Positions 10,401-18,594 of a stretch of DNA of 64,000 nt are shown in pieces; the stretch's first letter is position 1; each line of letters begins with the position of its first letter. Origin of the DNA: Pseudomonas sp. C2B4 (GTDB taxonomy: Bacteria > Pseudomonadota > Gammaproteobacteria > Pseudomonadales > Pseudomonadaceae); assembly GCF_013359695.1 (NCBI RefSeq), contig NZ_JABFMU010000013.1:49813-113812 (forward strand), given 5' to 3'. The position numbers and the translations under genes were made by a program. The notes under the pieces were generated by a model that saw only the letters and a program-made list of their open reading frames with translations, ran no database searches and was not told where the DNA came from.

Positions 10401-12286
10401 AGGTCGCTGATGTCGGCAACCCCATCCAGGTCAGTGCCAAGCTCGCTCAGGCGCGGGCTCGTGCGTCCCAATGCATAGGCCGTATCGTGCCATTCGTGGG
10501 CGTGCTCATAAACATGTCGCCAGCCGCCTTCCACGTTTCGTTCGACGGCGGGCTGGAATGCGTCGGTGCGTACAGGATGATCGATGGTCCATGGCGCCCC
10601 TTCGGCTTTGCGGGACACCCGATAGGGCGCGCCATCGATGACAATCGAAGTCAGCCCGGCATGTCGGTAGAGTCCTTGCGAGTCAGCTTGAACGTCGGCT
10701 GGCGGTGTCGTGGACTGCCGATAGGGTTCGAGGTCGGGTTTCCATAATCGGGCTCTGCCATCCGCGCGAGTGATGGCCTCGAATCCATCGAAGAATGCCG
10801 CCTGCTCCTTCACGCTATGGCTGATGGCGGTAACGATTTTGCCGCCCGCCGCAAACGCCGCCAATTGGGCGACATTTTCAACAACGTTCAGCACATGGGA
10901 CAACGCCGCGGTTCGCTCGCCACGTGTCCAGTCCACCACGCCCTCATAGACCTCGCTGACAATGTCGACAACGGCCGCCACCAGCATCAGCTGACCGATC
11001 GCCGGCACGAAAAAAGCGGCCGCGTTCAACAGCAGCAGGCCTCCATCGAACAATATCTGGAGGGTTTTTTCCCGTTGCTGTTCATCGACATCGTCGGTCG
11101 GGACGGCAAGGAATCGCGCATCCTGTTGAGTCTTGCTGACAAAGGTATTGAAGAAAAAATCGGCAAGACAGGTGTCGGCGGGCGCGGAACTGAGCGAACC
11201 CACGGTCTTGTCCCGATCAAATTGTGCGAAGAAATCGACCTTATCGTGGCCGTGCAGGTACTGCTCGGCGAAGATTTTTCTGTAGCGAGTGCTCTGCAGA
11301 TGGAGGTTGAGGTAAGCCTTGAATTCATCCAGCGAGGCATATTCGAACAGCGGTCGCCGGGGTTCGTTGGGCATGTAGACCACGCACCTGGCCTTGGGCG
11401 CGGTATCGATGGCGACCTTGGTGAACACCACTGCCCCACAGATGCAGACGTCATCAATCATCAGGCCTTGCCAAAACACCGGACCGCCATCCAACAGGGC
11501 GCCCTTGGTTTGCGCCGCTGGCAGGTCCTGTTCGAGCACGCTCAGCAGCATTGTATGAACCGCTTCGCTGATGTCCTTTTTCAGGTAGGCAATGTGCAGG
11601 GCAACCTGCATATCGAGCACCTTCAATCGCCGGATGTCCGCGGTGGAAGCCCGGTCATCGGCGGGCGCACCCTTTGGGGGTTTTGCCGGCAACGCCAGGG
11701 CCTCGCTGATATGGCGTTGATAGCGGGCCCCCAGGTCGAGCTCGCGACAGAGCGTGGCGAACTTTTCGAAGGTTATTTCAGTTCCGGACTGGACCTTGGC
11801 GTCGATGCGTATTACCGCATCCACGGGGGGCACACCGCCCTTCGCTTCTTCCTGCGTGAAGTTTTCCATGGCAGCCTGGAGCAGGCTGCGCGAGTTGACG
11901 ATCACTTGAGCCAGGCTGCCGACCGGCGTGAGCCCTGTAGACGTGTACTTTTTTGTGGTGATGTCCAATGTGTCCCGCTGCACATCACATTCGATCACCC
12001 ACTTGCTCCTGAGCAAGGCGGACAGTTGCTCTTTGCAGAACTCGTCCAACGGCTTGAGCTGTTCCAGTGCCGTGGTGACCTTGCCTTGGGCCAGGAAAGA
12101 CTGCTCGAAAGCGGCTTTCAGGACCTGCACCACTTTCAGGTCGGCTGTCGCCAACCATTCCGGAGTGGACGCCAGCAGCACTTGGGCCTTGTCCAGATCA
12201 CCGGTGTGCTCCAAAACAGCCTCGAGACGTTGCGCGGCGGTGAATGGCAATGCGCCGGGCGTGTTTTTCGGGGGTTCAGACCGCAT
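7478..12286 (-). CDS. Large LRR protein with NEL-type E3 ubiquitin ligase domain
   Basis: A 1,602-residue protein. Residues 1-1100 resemble the long N-terminal region of Pseudomonas proteins labelled dermonecrotic-toxin/DUF6543-like; they include a hydrophobic stretch (about 425-455, LLLLNAAAFF onward) that could insert in a membrane. Leucine-rich repeats follow at about 1130-1280, with consensus such as LVTLELDRNQLTRLP. The last 290 residues match the NEL ubiquitin-ligase fold of Shigella IpaH and Salmonella SspH, with catalytic Cys1400 in AHCTDD (C-x-D motif). NEL proteins attach ubiquitin to eukaryotic host proteins after secretion, so this is a candidate effector. No signal peptide and no secretion genes are nearby. 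The start is the ATG at 12284-12286, behind AAGGA; a TTG two codons upstream is badly spaced. Confidence 0.85.
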   Translation of the reverse strand: MRSEPPKNTPGALPFTAAQRLEAVLEHTGDLDKAQVLLASTPEWLATADLKVVQVLKAAFEQSFLAQGKVTTALEQLKPLDEFCKEQLSALLRSKWVIECDVQRDTLDITTKKYTSTGLTPVGSLAQVIVNSRSLLQAAMENFTQEEAKGGVPPVDAVIRIDAKVQSGTEITFEKFATLCRELDLGARYQRHISEALALPAKPPKGAPADDRASTADIRRLKVLDMQVALHIAYLKKDISEAVHTMLLSVLEQDLPAAQTKGALLDGGPVFWQGLMIDDVCICGAVVFTKVAIDTAPKARCVVYMPNEPRRPLFEYASLDEFKAYLNLHLQSTRYRKIFAEQYLHGHDKVDFFAQFDRDKTVGSLSSAPADTCLADFFFNTFVSKTQQDARFLAVPTDDVDEQQREKTLQILFDGGLLLLNAAAFFVPAIGQLMLVAAVVDIVSEVYEGVVDWTRGERTAALSHVLNVVENVAQLAAFAAGGKIVTAISHSVKEQAAFFDGFEAITRADGRARLWKPDLEPYRQSTTPPADVQADSQGLYRHAGLTSIVIDGAPYRVSRKAEGAPWTIDHPVRTDAFQPAVERNVEGGWRHVYEHAHEWHDTAYALGRTSPRLSELGTDLDGVADISDLTTDQLHYLHESNLKLPQRLNDCVERVKLDRSITAFIAAMERGETANTDFIQAQLFTLPRLPGWPAERFIEVRDTNDRVVSRFPETAPHDDDINSVHVSQVQLDWGELLDTVISGLYPKEVEAIIGSTGTESKARLMAKEIAASLKSNRQPLHEWLYKTYDGVATGDVAVLREQVPDLPTRVCQELLENASGRDRLFLRDRKLLGTDLARQVREAQATLRQDRALTGLRFPQLGNADTDKLALGLMDRVQGWSDGFRLELRQGSRTGTLLDSVGEADAPSHGVIVKTTSGYQVTQGNGNVASTLTSDTLLQSIVDALPPSHRTAMGFTGDDSLDLPTLRSRLSRAGAGDPAHTAQVLRGARSETAKYLSACVQANPPAAGAYSRGLIRKVRKLYPLFTDAQVSSFLDNAGSTQIARVNRINELGQQLKKLRGVLHTWLNDEVQMKKLPGRLDDIRVGRRQVVNAIENCWRRVSRLNQAATSLTLDRNPVGPLPTLTEQDVAHVRTLSIKDMQAGDELAYFLKPFKGLVTLELDRNQLTRLPEVLSHMPNLEHLRLDGNQIQLTEHTLRKLAELRNLRTLGLGGNRLGATIDVSKMLDLQSLFLRDTRTTELPVGLKRPPYLDIVDLRGNQIRELPDWLFQVTPRFARAINLRDNPISAASRVKLETFRDNTGIGLGLIDDDASVLSEQRARDLWMPDRREETYARRNSAWLALKHEPHSKGFFELLADVGGTADNRFEREDMTRRVWSVIEATQTDSALRDQLLSMALKAHCTDDAATIFSHLEVAVDLHTVVRESANAHDRAARLLSLGRRLFRLDCLDRLAREHANAHPKFDPVEVALAFRTGLAETLKLVGQPRHMRYASLGGVKPADLVTARDKVVAAENSPELLAYLSDLTFWRDFLREHHEKQFTGLAAPFHARMEIATENEATLGADYLPQVDGIANEFKRAENLLLRRLTEAAIRADESQTCFALD

Positions 12287-12581
12287 GAGCAATATCCTTA
12301 TTGCGTTGAGGGACGCTCAGTCTATGAAGCTCATCTGGCCATGAATAATTCGAATACACGGACGAATAGGCCTGCATCCAAGCAATAACTCCCATGCGTC
12401 ACAGCAATAATTACCACCCCTGCAATGGACACCTGTGCTCCGTTACCCCTGTGTCCAGCAACCACTGCTTATAACTCATCGATCTAAAACTCCCACTACC
12501 GTGACAGGTCAGTTTTTGAGTACCCGCTGTTTTGGCGGGTATCGATTGACCCTCCCCAACGGAAAAACCGGTAAGGAATTT
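12287..12581. other. Divergent intergenic region: NEL gene and NAGGN operon
   Basis: About 295 bp without a gene. It is less GC-rich than its surroundings and must hold promoters for both divergent transcripts. A small hairpin, TACCCGC/GCGGGTA, lies at 12521-12541, about 40 bp before the start of the NAGGN amidotransferase. It has no T-run and could be an operator or a leader stem. I could not identify convincing -35/-10 pairs. Confidence 0.5.
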
Positions 12582-14354
12582 ATGTGCGGATTAGCTGGCG
12601 AGTTACGTTTTGACCATCAACCTGCAGACCTTGCAGCCATAGAACGCATCACCCATCACCTGGCACCCCGTGGCCCCGACGCCTGGGGTTTTCACAGCCA
12701 GGGGCCGATTGCCCTGGGCCACCGGCGTCTGAAAATCATGGACCTGTCGAACCGCTCGGCGCAGCCGATGACCGACCATCAACTGGGTCTTTCCCTGGCC
12801 TTCAACGGCGCGATCTACAACTTCCCGGAATTGCGCAGCGAGCTGGAAAGCCTGGGCTATGCCTTCTATTCCGGCGGCGATACCGAAGTGCTGCTCAAGG
12901 GCTTCCACGCCTGGGGCGAAGCGCTGCTGCCGAAACTCAACGGCATGTTCGCGTTCGCCATCTGGGATCGTGATGCCAAACGCCTGTTCATCGCCCGCGA
13001 CCGCCTTGGCGTGAAGCCGCTGTACCTGTCGCGCACCGGCCAGCGCCTGCGCTTCGCCTCGTCCCTGCCAGCGTTGCTCAAGGGCGGGGACATCAACCCG
13101 ATCCTCGACCCGGTCGCGCTCAACCACTACCTGAACTTCCACGCCGTGGTCCCCGCGCCGCGCACCTTGTTGGCGGGCATCGAAAAACTGCCGCCCGCCA
13201 CCTGGATGCGCATCGAAGAGGATGGCACCACCGAGCAGAAAACTTGGTGGACCCTGCCCTATGGTCCGCACGCCGATGAAATGAACCTGACCCTCGAAGA
13301 CTGGCGCGACCGGGTGCTCGACAGTACTCGCGATGCAGTGGCGATTCGTCAGCGGGCGGCGGTCGACGTCGGCGTGCTGCTGTCCGGCGGTGTCGACTCG
13401 AGCATGCTCGTCGGTCTGCTGCGTGAAGTCGGCGTGGACAATCTCTCGACCTTTTCCATCGGATTCCACGATGCCGGCGGCGAGCGCGGCGACGAATTTC
13501 AATACTCGGACCTGATCGCCCGACACTACGGGACGCAGCATCACCAACTGCGCATCGATGAAAAAGAGATCATCGAACAACTGCCCGCCGCGTTCCGCGC
13601 GATGAGCGAACCCATGGTCAGCCATGACTGCATCGCCTTCTACCTGTTGTCCCGGGAAGTGGCCAGGCACTGCAAAGTGGTGCAAAGCGGCCAGGGCGCT
13701 GATGAATTGTTTGCCGGCTACCACTGGTATCCGCAGGTGGACGGTGCCAGCGATCCGTACGCGGCCTATCGCGAGGCGTTTTTCGACCGTAGCTACGACG
13801 ATTACGCCGCCACCGTGCAGCCGAAATGGCTGACCGCGAATGACGCCGCGGGCGACTTCGTGAAGGAACATTTCGCACAACCCGGAGCAGAGGCCGCCTT
13901 GGACAAAGCCCTGCGTCTGGACAGTACGGTGATGCTGGTAGACGACCCGGTCAAACGCGTCGACAACATGACCATGGCCTGGGGCCTGGAAGCGCGAACA
14001 CCGTTTCTCGATTACCGGCTGGTGGAGTTGTCGGCACGGATTCCGGGCCAGTTCAAGCTGCCGGACGGCGGCAAGCAGGTGCTCAAGGAAGCGGCGCGCC
14101 AGGTGATTCCGAGCGAAGTGATCGACCGCAAGAAAGGTTACTTCCCGGTGCCGGGCCTCAAGCATTTGCAAGGCGATACGTTGAACTGGGTGCGTGAACT
14201 GCTGCTCGATCCCAGCCAGGATCGCGGCCTGTTCAACCCGGCGATGCTGGACCGATTGCTGACCGATCCACAACGCCAATTGACCCCATTGCGCGGCTCC
14301 AAGCTGTGGCAGCTGGCAGCCCTGAACCTGTGGCTCAGCGAACAAGGAATCTGA
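12582..14354 (+). CDS. N-acetylglutaminylglutamine amidotransferase (AsnB family)
   Basis: A 590-residue glutamine-dependent amidotransferase of the asparagine-synthetase type. Once the initiator Met is removed Cys2 (MCGLAGE) becomes the N-terminal nucleophile of the glutaminase domain (about 1-210), and the synthetase domain carries the ATP-pyrophosphatase loop LLSGGVDSS near residues 265-273. The adjacent synthetase identifies it as the enzyme that amidates the C-terminal carboxyl of N-acetylglutaminylglutamine, giving the osmolyte NAGGN, rather than a plain AsnB. The start is ATG 12582 with TAAGGA upstream; the reading frame extends further upstream, but Cys2 must follow the initiator. The next gene starts three bases after its stop, so the two are translationally linked. 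Confidence 0.93.
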   Translation: MCGLAGELRFDHQPADLAAIERITHHLAPRGPDAWGFHSQGPIALGHRRLKIMDLSNRSAQPMTDHQLGLSLAFNGAIYNFPELRSELESLGYAFYSGGDTEVLLKGFHAWGEALLPKLNGMFAFAIWDRDAKRLFIARDRLGVKPLYLSRTGQRLRFASSLPALLKGGDINPILDPVALNHYLNFHAVVPAPRTLLAGIEKLPPATWMRIEEDGTTEQKTWWTLPYGPHADEMNLTLEDWRDRVLDSTRDAVAIRQRAAVDVGVLLSGGVDSSMLVGLLREVGVDNLSTFSIGFHDAGGERGDEFQYSDLIARHYGTQHHQLRIDEKEIIEQLPAAFRAMSEPMVSHDCIAFYLLSREVARHCKVVQSGQGADELFAGYHWYPQVDGASDPYAAYREAFFDRSYDDYAATVQPKWLTANDAAGDFVKEHFAQPGAEAALDKALRLDSTVMLVDDPVKRVDNMTMAWGLEARTPFLDYRLVELSARIPGQFKLPDGGKQVLKEAARQVIPSEVIDRKKGYFPVPGLKHLQGDTLNWVRELLLDPSQDRGLFNPAMLDRLLTDPQRQLTPLRGSKLWQLAALNLWLSEQGI

Positions 14355-14357
14355 TCG

Positions 14358-16103
14358 ATGAAACCTCACGCTACGGCCATCAGCCAGCGCTTGTTGCGCG
14401 GACAGGCGCCCTCTTATGAACGCTTGCAGGCGCGTCTGGCCGAAGACGGCAGCACACTTGGCGCGGCACCGATTGCGGTGCATTGCGGTTGGGGTCGGTT
14501 GCTGATCGGCCACACCTTTGCCGATGCGGCCAGCCTCGCTCAAGCGTTGCTCAACGAGCAGCCCGGCGAACGCGACATTGCGCTCTACGTCGCCGCGCCC
14601 CAGCAGGTGCTGGGGCTGGAGCCGACGCAACTGTTCCTCGACCCGTCCGACACCTTGCGCCTGTGGTTCAGCGATTACCGTCCGGCAACCCGGGTGTTTC
14701 GCGGCTTTCGCATTCGTCGCGCGCAAAGCGAGACGGACTGGCAAGGAATCAACCAGCTCTATCAAGCCCGTGGCATGCTGCCCATTGATGCCGCTTTGCT
14801 GACCCCGCATCACGCAGGCGGCCCGGTTTACTGGTTGGCCGAAGACGAAGACAGCGGCGCGGCCATCGGCAGCGTCATGGGCCTCAATCATCGCAAGGCT
14901 TTCAACGATCCGGAAAACGGCAGCAGCCTGTGGTGCCTGGCGGTCGATCCACAGTGCTCACGCCCCGGCGTCGGCGAAGTGCTGGTGCGGCATTTGATCG
15001 AACACTTCATGAGCCGTGGGCTGAGTTACCTCGATCTGTCGGTGCTGCACGACAACCGTCAGGCGAAAAACCTTTATGCCAAGCTCGGTTTTCGCAACCT
15101 CTCGACGTTTGCCATCAAACGCAAGAACGGCATCAATCAGCCGCTGTTTCTCGGCCCCGGCCCAGAAGCCCGGTTCAATCCTTATGCGCGGATCATCGTC
15201 GAGGAAGCCCACCGACGTGGCATCGACGTGCAAGTGGATGACGCTAATGCAGGGATGTTCACCCTCAGCCACGGCGGACGCCGGGTGCGTTGCCGCGAGT
15301 CCCTCAGCGACCTGACCAGCGCCATCAGCATGACGTTGTGCCAGGACAAAAGCCTGACCCATAAAGTGCTCAAGGCCGCTGGTTTGAACCTGCCGAGCCA
15401 GCAACTGGCGGGCAACGCCGATGACAACCTGGCGTTTCTCGAAGAGCACCGCCGGGTGGTGGTCAAGCCGCTGGACGGTGAGCAAGGGCAAGGCGTGGCC
15501 GTGGACTTGCAGAGCATCGAAGACGTCCAGCAAGCCATCGAAGTCGCCCGCCAATTCGACAGTCGCGTGCTGCTGGAAAGCTTTCACGAAGGCCTCGACC
15601 TGCGGATTCTGGTGATCGGTTTTGAAGTGGTCGCCGCCGCGATTCGCCGACCCGCCGAAGTCGTGGGCGATGGCCAGAACGCCATCGGCGCGCTGATCGA
15701 AGCCCAGAGCCGGCGACGTCAGGCGGCCACGGGCGGTGAAAGCTCAATTCCGCTGGATCAGGAAACCCAACGCACCTTGCGTGCCGCCGGTTACGACTAC
15801 AGCAGTATTTTGCCGGCCGGCGAGCATCTGTTCGTCCGGCGCACGGCGAATCTGCACACCGGCGGGATTCTCGAGGACGTCACTGCGATCCTGCACCCGA
15901 CCCTGGTGGATGCCGCGGTGCGCGCCGCGCGAGCGCTGGACATTCCCCTGGTCGGCCTCGACCTGATGGTGTCGGCCGCCGATCAACCGGAGTACGTGTT
16001 TATCGAAGCCAACGAACGTGCCGGGCTGGCCAATCATGAACCGCAGCCGACGGCCGAGCGGTTTGTGGATTTGTTGTTTCCGCATAGTCAGCCGGTTTCC
16101 TGA
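14358..16103 (+). CDS. ngg: N-acetylglutaminylglutamine synthetase (GNAT plus ATP-grasp)
   Basis: A 581-residue fusion. Residues about 110-260 form a GNAT acetyltransferase domain, with an acetyl-CoA-binding stretch around DPQCSRPGVGE. Residues about 280-575 form an ATP-grasp ligase, with VVVKPLDGEQGQG as the nucleotide loop and an acidic metal site near VFIEANER. The fusion acetylates one glutamine and ligates it to a second, giving N-acetylglutaminylglutamine, which the upstream gene then amidates. The ATP-grasp half is related to cyanophycin and glutathione synthetases. NAGGN accumulates under osmotic stress in Pseudomonas and Sinorhizobium. It is the second gene of the operon. Confidence 0.93.
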   Translation: MKPHATAISQRLLRGQAPSYERLQARLAEDGSTLGAAPIAVHCGWGRLLIGHTFADAASLAQALLNEQPGERDIALYVAAPQQVLGLEPTQLFLDPSDTLRLWFSDYRPATRVFRGFRIRRAQSETDWQGINQLYQARGMLPIDAALLTPHHAGGPVYWLAEDEDSGAAIGSVMGLNHRKAFNDPENGSSLWCLAVDPQCSRPGVGEVLVRHLIEHFMSRGLSYLDLSVLHDNRQAKNLYAKLGFRNLSTFAIKRKNGINQPLFLGPGPEARFNPYARIIVEEAHRRGIDVQVDDANAGMFTLSHGGRRVRCRESLSDLTSAISMTLCQDKSLTHKVLKAAGLNLPSQQLAGNADDNLAFLEEHRRVVVKPLDGEQGQGVAVDLQSIEDVQQAIEVARQFDSRVLLESFHEGLDLRILVIGFEVVAAAIRRPAEVVGDGQNAIGALIEAQSRRRQAATGGESSIPLDQETQRTLRAAGYDYSSILPAGEHLFVRRTANLHTGGILEDVTAILHPTLVDAAVRAARALDIPLVGLDLMVSAADQPEYVFIEANERAGLANHEPQPTAERFVDLLFPHSQPVS

Positions 16104-16129
16104 CATTGATGTGTTGCCCGTGCCATGGC

Positions 16130-16196
16130 CTTCGCGAGCAGGCTCGCTCCCACATTTGACCGCAGTTCCCTGTGGGAACGAGTCTGCTCGCGAAGG
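16130..16196. repeat. REP inverted pair inside the NAGGN operon
   Basis: Arms at 16130-16155 and 16168-16196, 12 bp apart, between the synthetase and the peptidase. The right arm has two changes (GGAACGAGTCTGC). A hairpin here could lower expression of the peptidase relative to the two synthetic genes. Confidence 0.85.
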
Positions 16197-16264
16197 CGGT
16201 CTGGCAGGCAGCGAATTTCCTCCTCATCGAAACCATCGATGCGCTCAACCCATCAGGAGTTTCC

Positions 16265-17455
16265 ATGACCCTCCAATACCCCGAACCGGACCTGACCTAC
16301 CTGCAAAAAGTCCTGCTGGAAATGCTCGCCATCCCCAGTCCCACCGGGTTCACCGATACCATCGTGCGCTACGTTGCCGAACGCCTGGAAGAGCTGGGCA
16401 TTCCGTTCGAGATGACTCGCCGCGGCACCATCCGCGCCACCCTCAAGGGCAAGAAAAACAGCCCCGACCGCGCCGTGTCGGCTCACCTGGACACCATCGG
16501 CGCCGCCGTGCGTGCGGTGAAGGACAACGGCCGTCTGACCCTGGCGCCGGTCGGCTGCTGGTCCAGCCGCTTCGCCGAAGGCAGCCGCGTGAGCCTGTTC
16601 ACCGACAACGGCGTGATCCGTGGCAGCGTCTTGCCGTTGATGGCGTCAGGGCACGCCTTCAACACCGCCGTGGATGAAATGCCGATCAGTTGGGATCACG
16701 TTGAATTGCGACTGGATGCCTACTGCGCGACCCGTGCCGATTGCGACTCCCTGGGGATCAGCGTGGGGGATTTCGTCGCCTTCGACCCACTGCCGGAGTT
16801 CACCGAAAGTGGCCACATCAGCGCCCGTCACCTCGACGACAAGGCCGGTGTCGCAGCACTGCTGGCGGCGTTGAAAGCGATCGTCGACAGTGGTGAAGAA
16901 TTGCTGATCGACTGCCACCCGCTGTTCACCATCACAGAGGAAACCGGCAGCGGCGCGGCGGCGGCACTGCCATGGGACGTCAGCGAATTCGTCGGCATCG
17001 ACATTGCACCGGTCGCACCCGGCCAACACTCCAGCGAACACGCCGTGAGCATTGCGATGCAGGACTCCGGCGGGCCCTATGACTATCACTTGTCGCGGCA
17101 CTTGCTGCGCCTGGCCAGCGACCATGAGTTGCCGGTACGTCGCGACCTGTTCCGTTATTACTTCAGCGATGCCCACTCGGCGGTCACCGCCGGCCATGAC
17201 ATCCGCACCGCCCTGCTCGCCTTCGGCTGCGACGCGACCCACGGCTATGAACGCACCCACATCGACAGCCTTGCCGCCCTCAGCCGTCTGCTCGGCGCCT
17301 ACATTCTCAGTCCGCCGGTATTCGCCAGCGATGCGCAACCGGCCACCGGCTCCCTGGACCGCTTCAGTCATCAGATCGAACATGACACGCAGATGGAGAG
17401 TGATACGCGGGTGCCGTCGGTGGACAGTCTGGTGGGGCAGCGATCCGATAGCTGA
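16265..17455 (+). CDS. NAGGN-system M42-like metallopeptidase
   Basis: A 396-residue protein of the M42 glutamyl-aminopeptidase/cellulase family. Putative dinuclear metal ligands are visible in order: SAHLDT, HLDDKAGV, the catalytic Glu pair in TEETGSG, GIDIAP, and the histidine of SDAHSA. Its place after the NAGGN genes matches the subfamily annotated with this osmoprotectant system. A role in turning over NAGGN or supplying its precursors is inferred, not shown. The start is ATG 16265 after CAGGAG; the frame runs upstream into the REP element, where the apparent peptide is only translated repeat. It is the last gene of the operon. Confidence 0.9.
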   Translation: MTLQYPEPDLTYLQKVLLEMLAIPSPTGFTDTIVRYVAERLEELGIPFEMTRRGTIRATLKGKKNSPDRAVSAHLDTIGAAVRAVKDNGRLTLAPVGCWSSRFAEGSRVSLFTDNGVIRGSVLPLMASGHAFNTAVDEMPISWDHVELRLDAYCATRADCDSLGISVGDFVAFDPLPEFTESGHISARHLDDKAGVAALLAALKAIVDSGEELLIDCHPLFTITEETGSGAAAALPWDVSEFVGIDIAPVAPGQHSSEHAVSIAMQDSGGPYDYHLSRHLLRLASDHELPVRRDLFRYYFSDAHSAVTAGHDIRTALLAFGCDATHGYERTHIDSLAALSRLLGAYILSPPVFASDAQPATGSLDRFSHQIEHDTQMESDTRVPSVDSLVGQRSDS

Positions 17456-17483
17456 CCAAGATAGGTATTGTCTGAAAAATTGC

Positions 17484-17550
17484 TTTCGCGAGCAGGCTCG
17501 CTCCCACATAGGTACGCGGTTCATTGTGGGAGCGAGCCTGCTCGCGAAGG
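17484..17550. repeat. REP inverted pair after the NAGGN operon
   Basis: Arms at 17484-17510 and 17523-17550 with intact AGCAGGCTCGCT/AGCGAGCCTGCT cores, separated by 12 bp. It may stabilise or end the operon transcript, since no separate terminator is seen before yheU. Confidence 0.85.
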
Positions 17551-17636
17551 GGCCGGATCAAACAATGCAAACCCGTAGGCTAGCGGCGACCTCCCATTCG
17601 CCGTAGCATCGCGCCATTGCTTATCCGAGGTGCCCC

Positions 17637-17864
17637 ATGCTGATTCCCCACGACCAACTTGAAGTCGACACCCTGACCCGCCTTATCGAAGATTTCGTGA
17701 CCCGTGACGGCACCGACAACGGCGATGACACGCCGCTGCAAACCCGTGTATTACGAGTGCGCCAGGCATTGATCAAAGGGCAGGCACTGATCGTCTTCGA
17801 TCCGGAAAGCGAGCAATGCCAATTGATGCTCAAGCACGATGTGCCCAAGCATTTATTCGACTGA
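17637..17864 (+). CDS. yheU: YheU family protein (UPF0270)
   Basis: A 75-residue acidic, soluble protein that starts MLIPHDQL like the E. coli YheU family, with the conserved [12 protein letters not shown] stretch and matching length. The function is unknown. GAGGTGCC precedes the ATG. Its last 12 bases (17853-17864) overlap, tail to tail, the end of the csrA-type gene on the other strand, so the two stop codons lie inside each other's coding sequence. No terminator separates them, and the two messages should be complementary at their ends. Confidence 0.88.
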   Translation: MLIPHDQLEVDTLTRLIEDFVTRDGTDNGDDTPLQTRVLRVRQALIKGQALIVFDPESEQCQLMLKHDVPKHLFD

Positions 17865-18044
17865 TTTTTTCTGGCGGGTCAATTTGCGCTGGATGCGATC
17901 GTAGATTTCGGACCGGTGAACATTGACGCTCTTGGGCGCTTCGATGCCGAAACGCACGCTGTTTCCGTCGACCGCCACGACGCGTATGGAAATGGTGTCA
18001 CCGATGGAAATCAATTCGCCCACAACGCGACTGAGTACTAGCAT
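17853..18044 (-). CDS. csrA: CsrA/RsmA-family RNA-binding regulator (accessory paralogue)
   Basis: A 63-residue CsrA protein, a dimeric regulator that binds GGA motifs in mRNA leaders and blocks or modulates translation. The five-strand core is complete: MLVLSR at the N-terminus, VRFGIEAP in the middle, and VHRSEIY with the RNA-contacting Arg of the family. Its N-terminus ([16 protein letters not shown]) differs from the main RsmA (MLILTRR...) and RsmE (MLILTRKVGES...) of fluorescent pseudomonads, so it is probably an extra paralogue of the RsmI type. The C-terminal tail is basic (RKLTRQKK). It overlaps yheU by 12 bp convergently. It would sit downstream of the Gac/Rsm cascade. Confidence 0.9.
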   Translation of the reverse strand: MLVLSRVVGELISIGDTISIRVVAVDGNSVRFGIEAPKSVNVHRSEIYDRIQRKLTRQKKSVE

Positions 18045-18197
18045 GGCCTTTGTCCTTCAGGGTTACCGGACCTTGAAGATGCCCGGCGCGCGAAGCGGCT
18101 TCAAGGCAACAGCGGCAATCCAGACCGAACTGACAGCCAATGACCAGCCCACCTGACAGAAACGTCTGACAGGTCGTTTGAATGAAGGATGGATCCT

Positions 18198-18530
18198 TCA
18201 GGATGCGGAAAAACGGGGACCGAACAGGATAACGCTCGCCCCGATCACGCACAGCGCCACGCCAATCCAGTCAGAGCCCAGCGGACGAATCCGCTCGACC
18301 ACCGCCAGCCAGCCAATGGAGGCGATGATGTAGATACCGCCGTAAGCGGCATAGGCGCGACCGGCGTAGCTGGCTTCGATGCGGGTCAGCAGCAGCGCGA
18401 ACAGGGTCAGGCTGAGCAGCGCCGGCACCACCCACCAAACGCTTTTCCCCTGGCGCAGCCACATCCAGAAGGCGAAGCAACCGGCGATTTCAAACAGCGC
18501 GGCAAGAAAAAACCACAAGTAATTGAGCAT
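18198..18530 (-). CDS. ynfA: YnfA family membrane protein (UPF0060)
   Basis: A 110-residue protein with four hydrophobic helices filling nearly its whole length, starting [19 protein letters not shown] and containing the family segments YAAYGGIYI and [10 protein letters not shown]. YnfA proteins resemble small multidrug-resistance transporters and sit in the inner membrane; a drug-efflux role has been proposed for enterobacterial members. It is flanked by csrA and an SDR gene on the same strand, each with its own spacer. The last residues (GPRFSAS) are normal for the family. Confidence 0.92.
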   Translation of the reverse strand: MLNYLWFFLAALFEIAGCFAFWMWLRQGKSVWWVVPALLSLTLFALLLTRIEASYAGRAYAAYGGIYIIASIGWLAVVERIRPLGSDWIGVALCVIGASVILFGPRFSAS

Positions 18531-18594
18531 GGGAATGCCTCGCGGGGATGGCCGATGGCGGCCACCCTAGCGAGGCATTCGCTGGCGGGCAAGT

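Noticed and set aside
10817..12388. A 523-codon open frame on the plus strand
   Set aside because: It is antisense to the N-terminal region of the NEL gene, with arbitrary composition and no ribosome site.
12603..14891. A 762-codon open frame on the minus strand
   Set aside because: It lies wholly opposite the NAGGN amidotransferase and the start of the synthetase. It is His/Gln/Arg-rich and has no recognisable domain, a typical shadow in high-GC DNA.
17364..17606. Short open frames reading MGASLLAK or REQARSH-like peptides
   Set aside because: These peptides are translations of REP arms and recur wherever a REP pair lies, so they are not genes.
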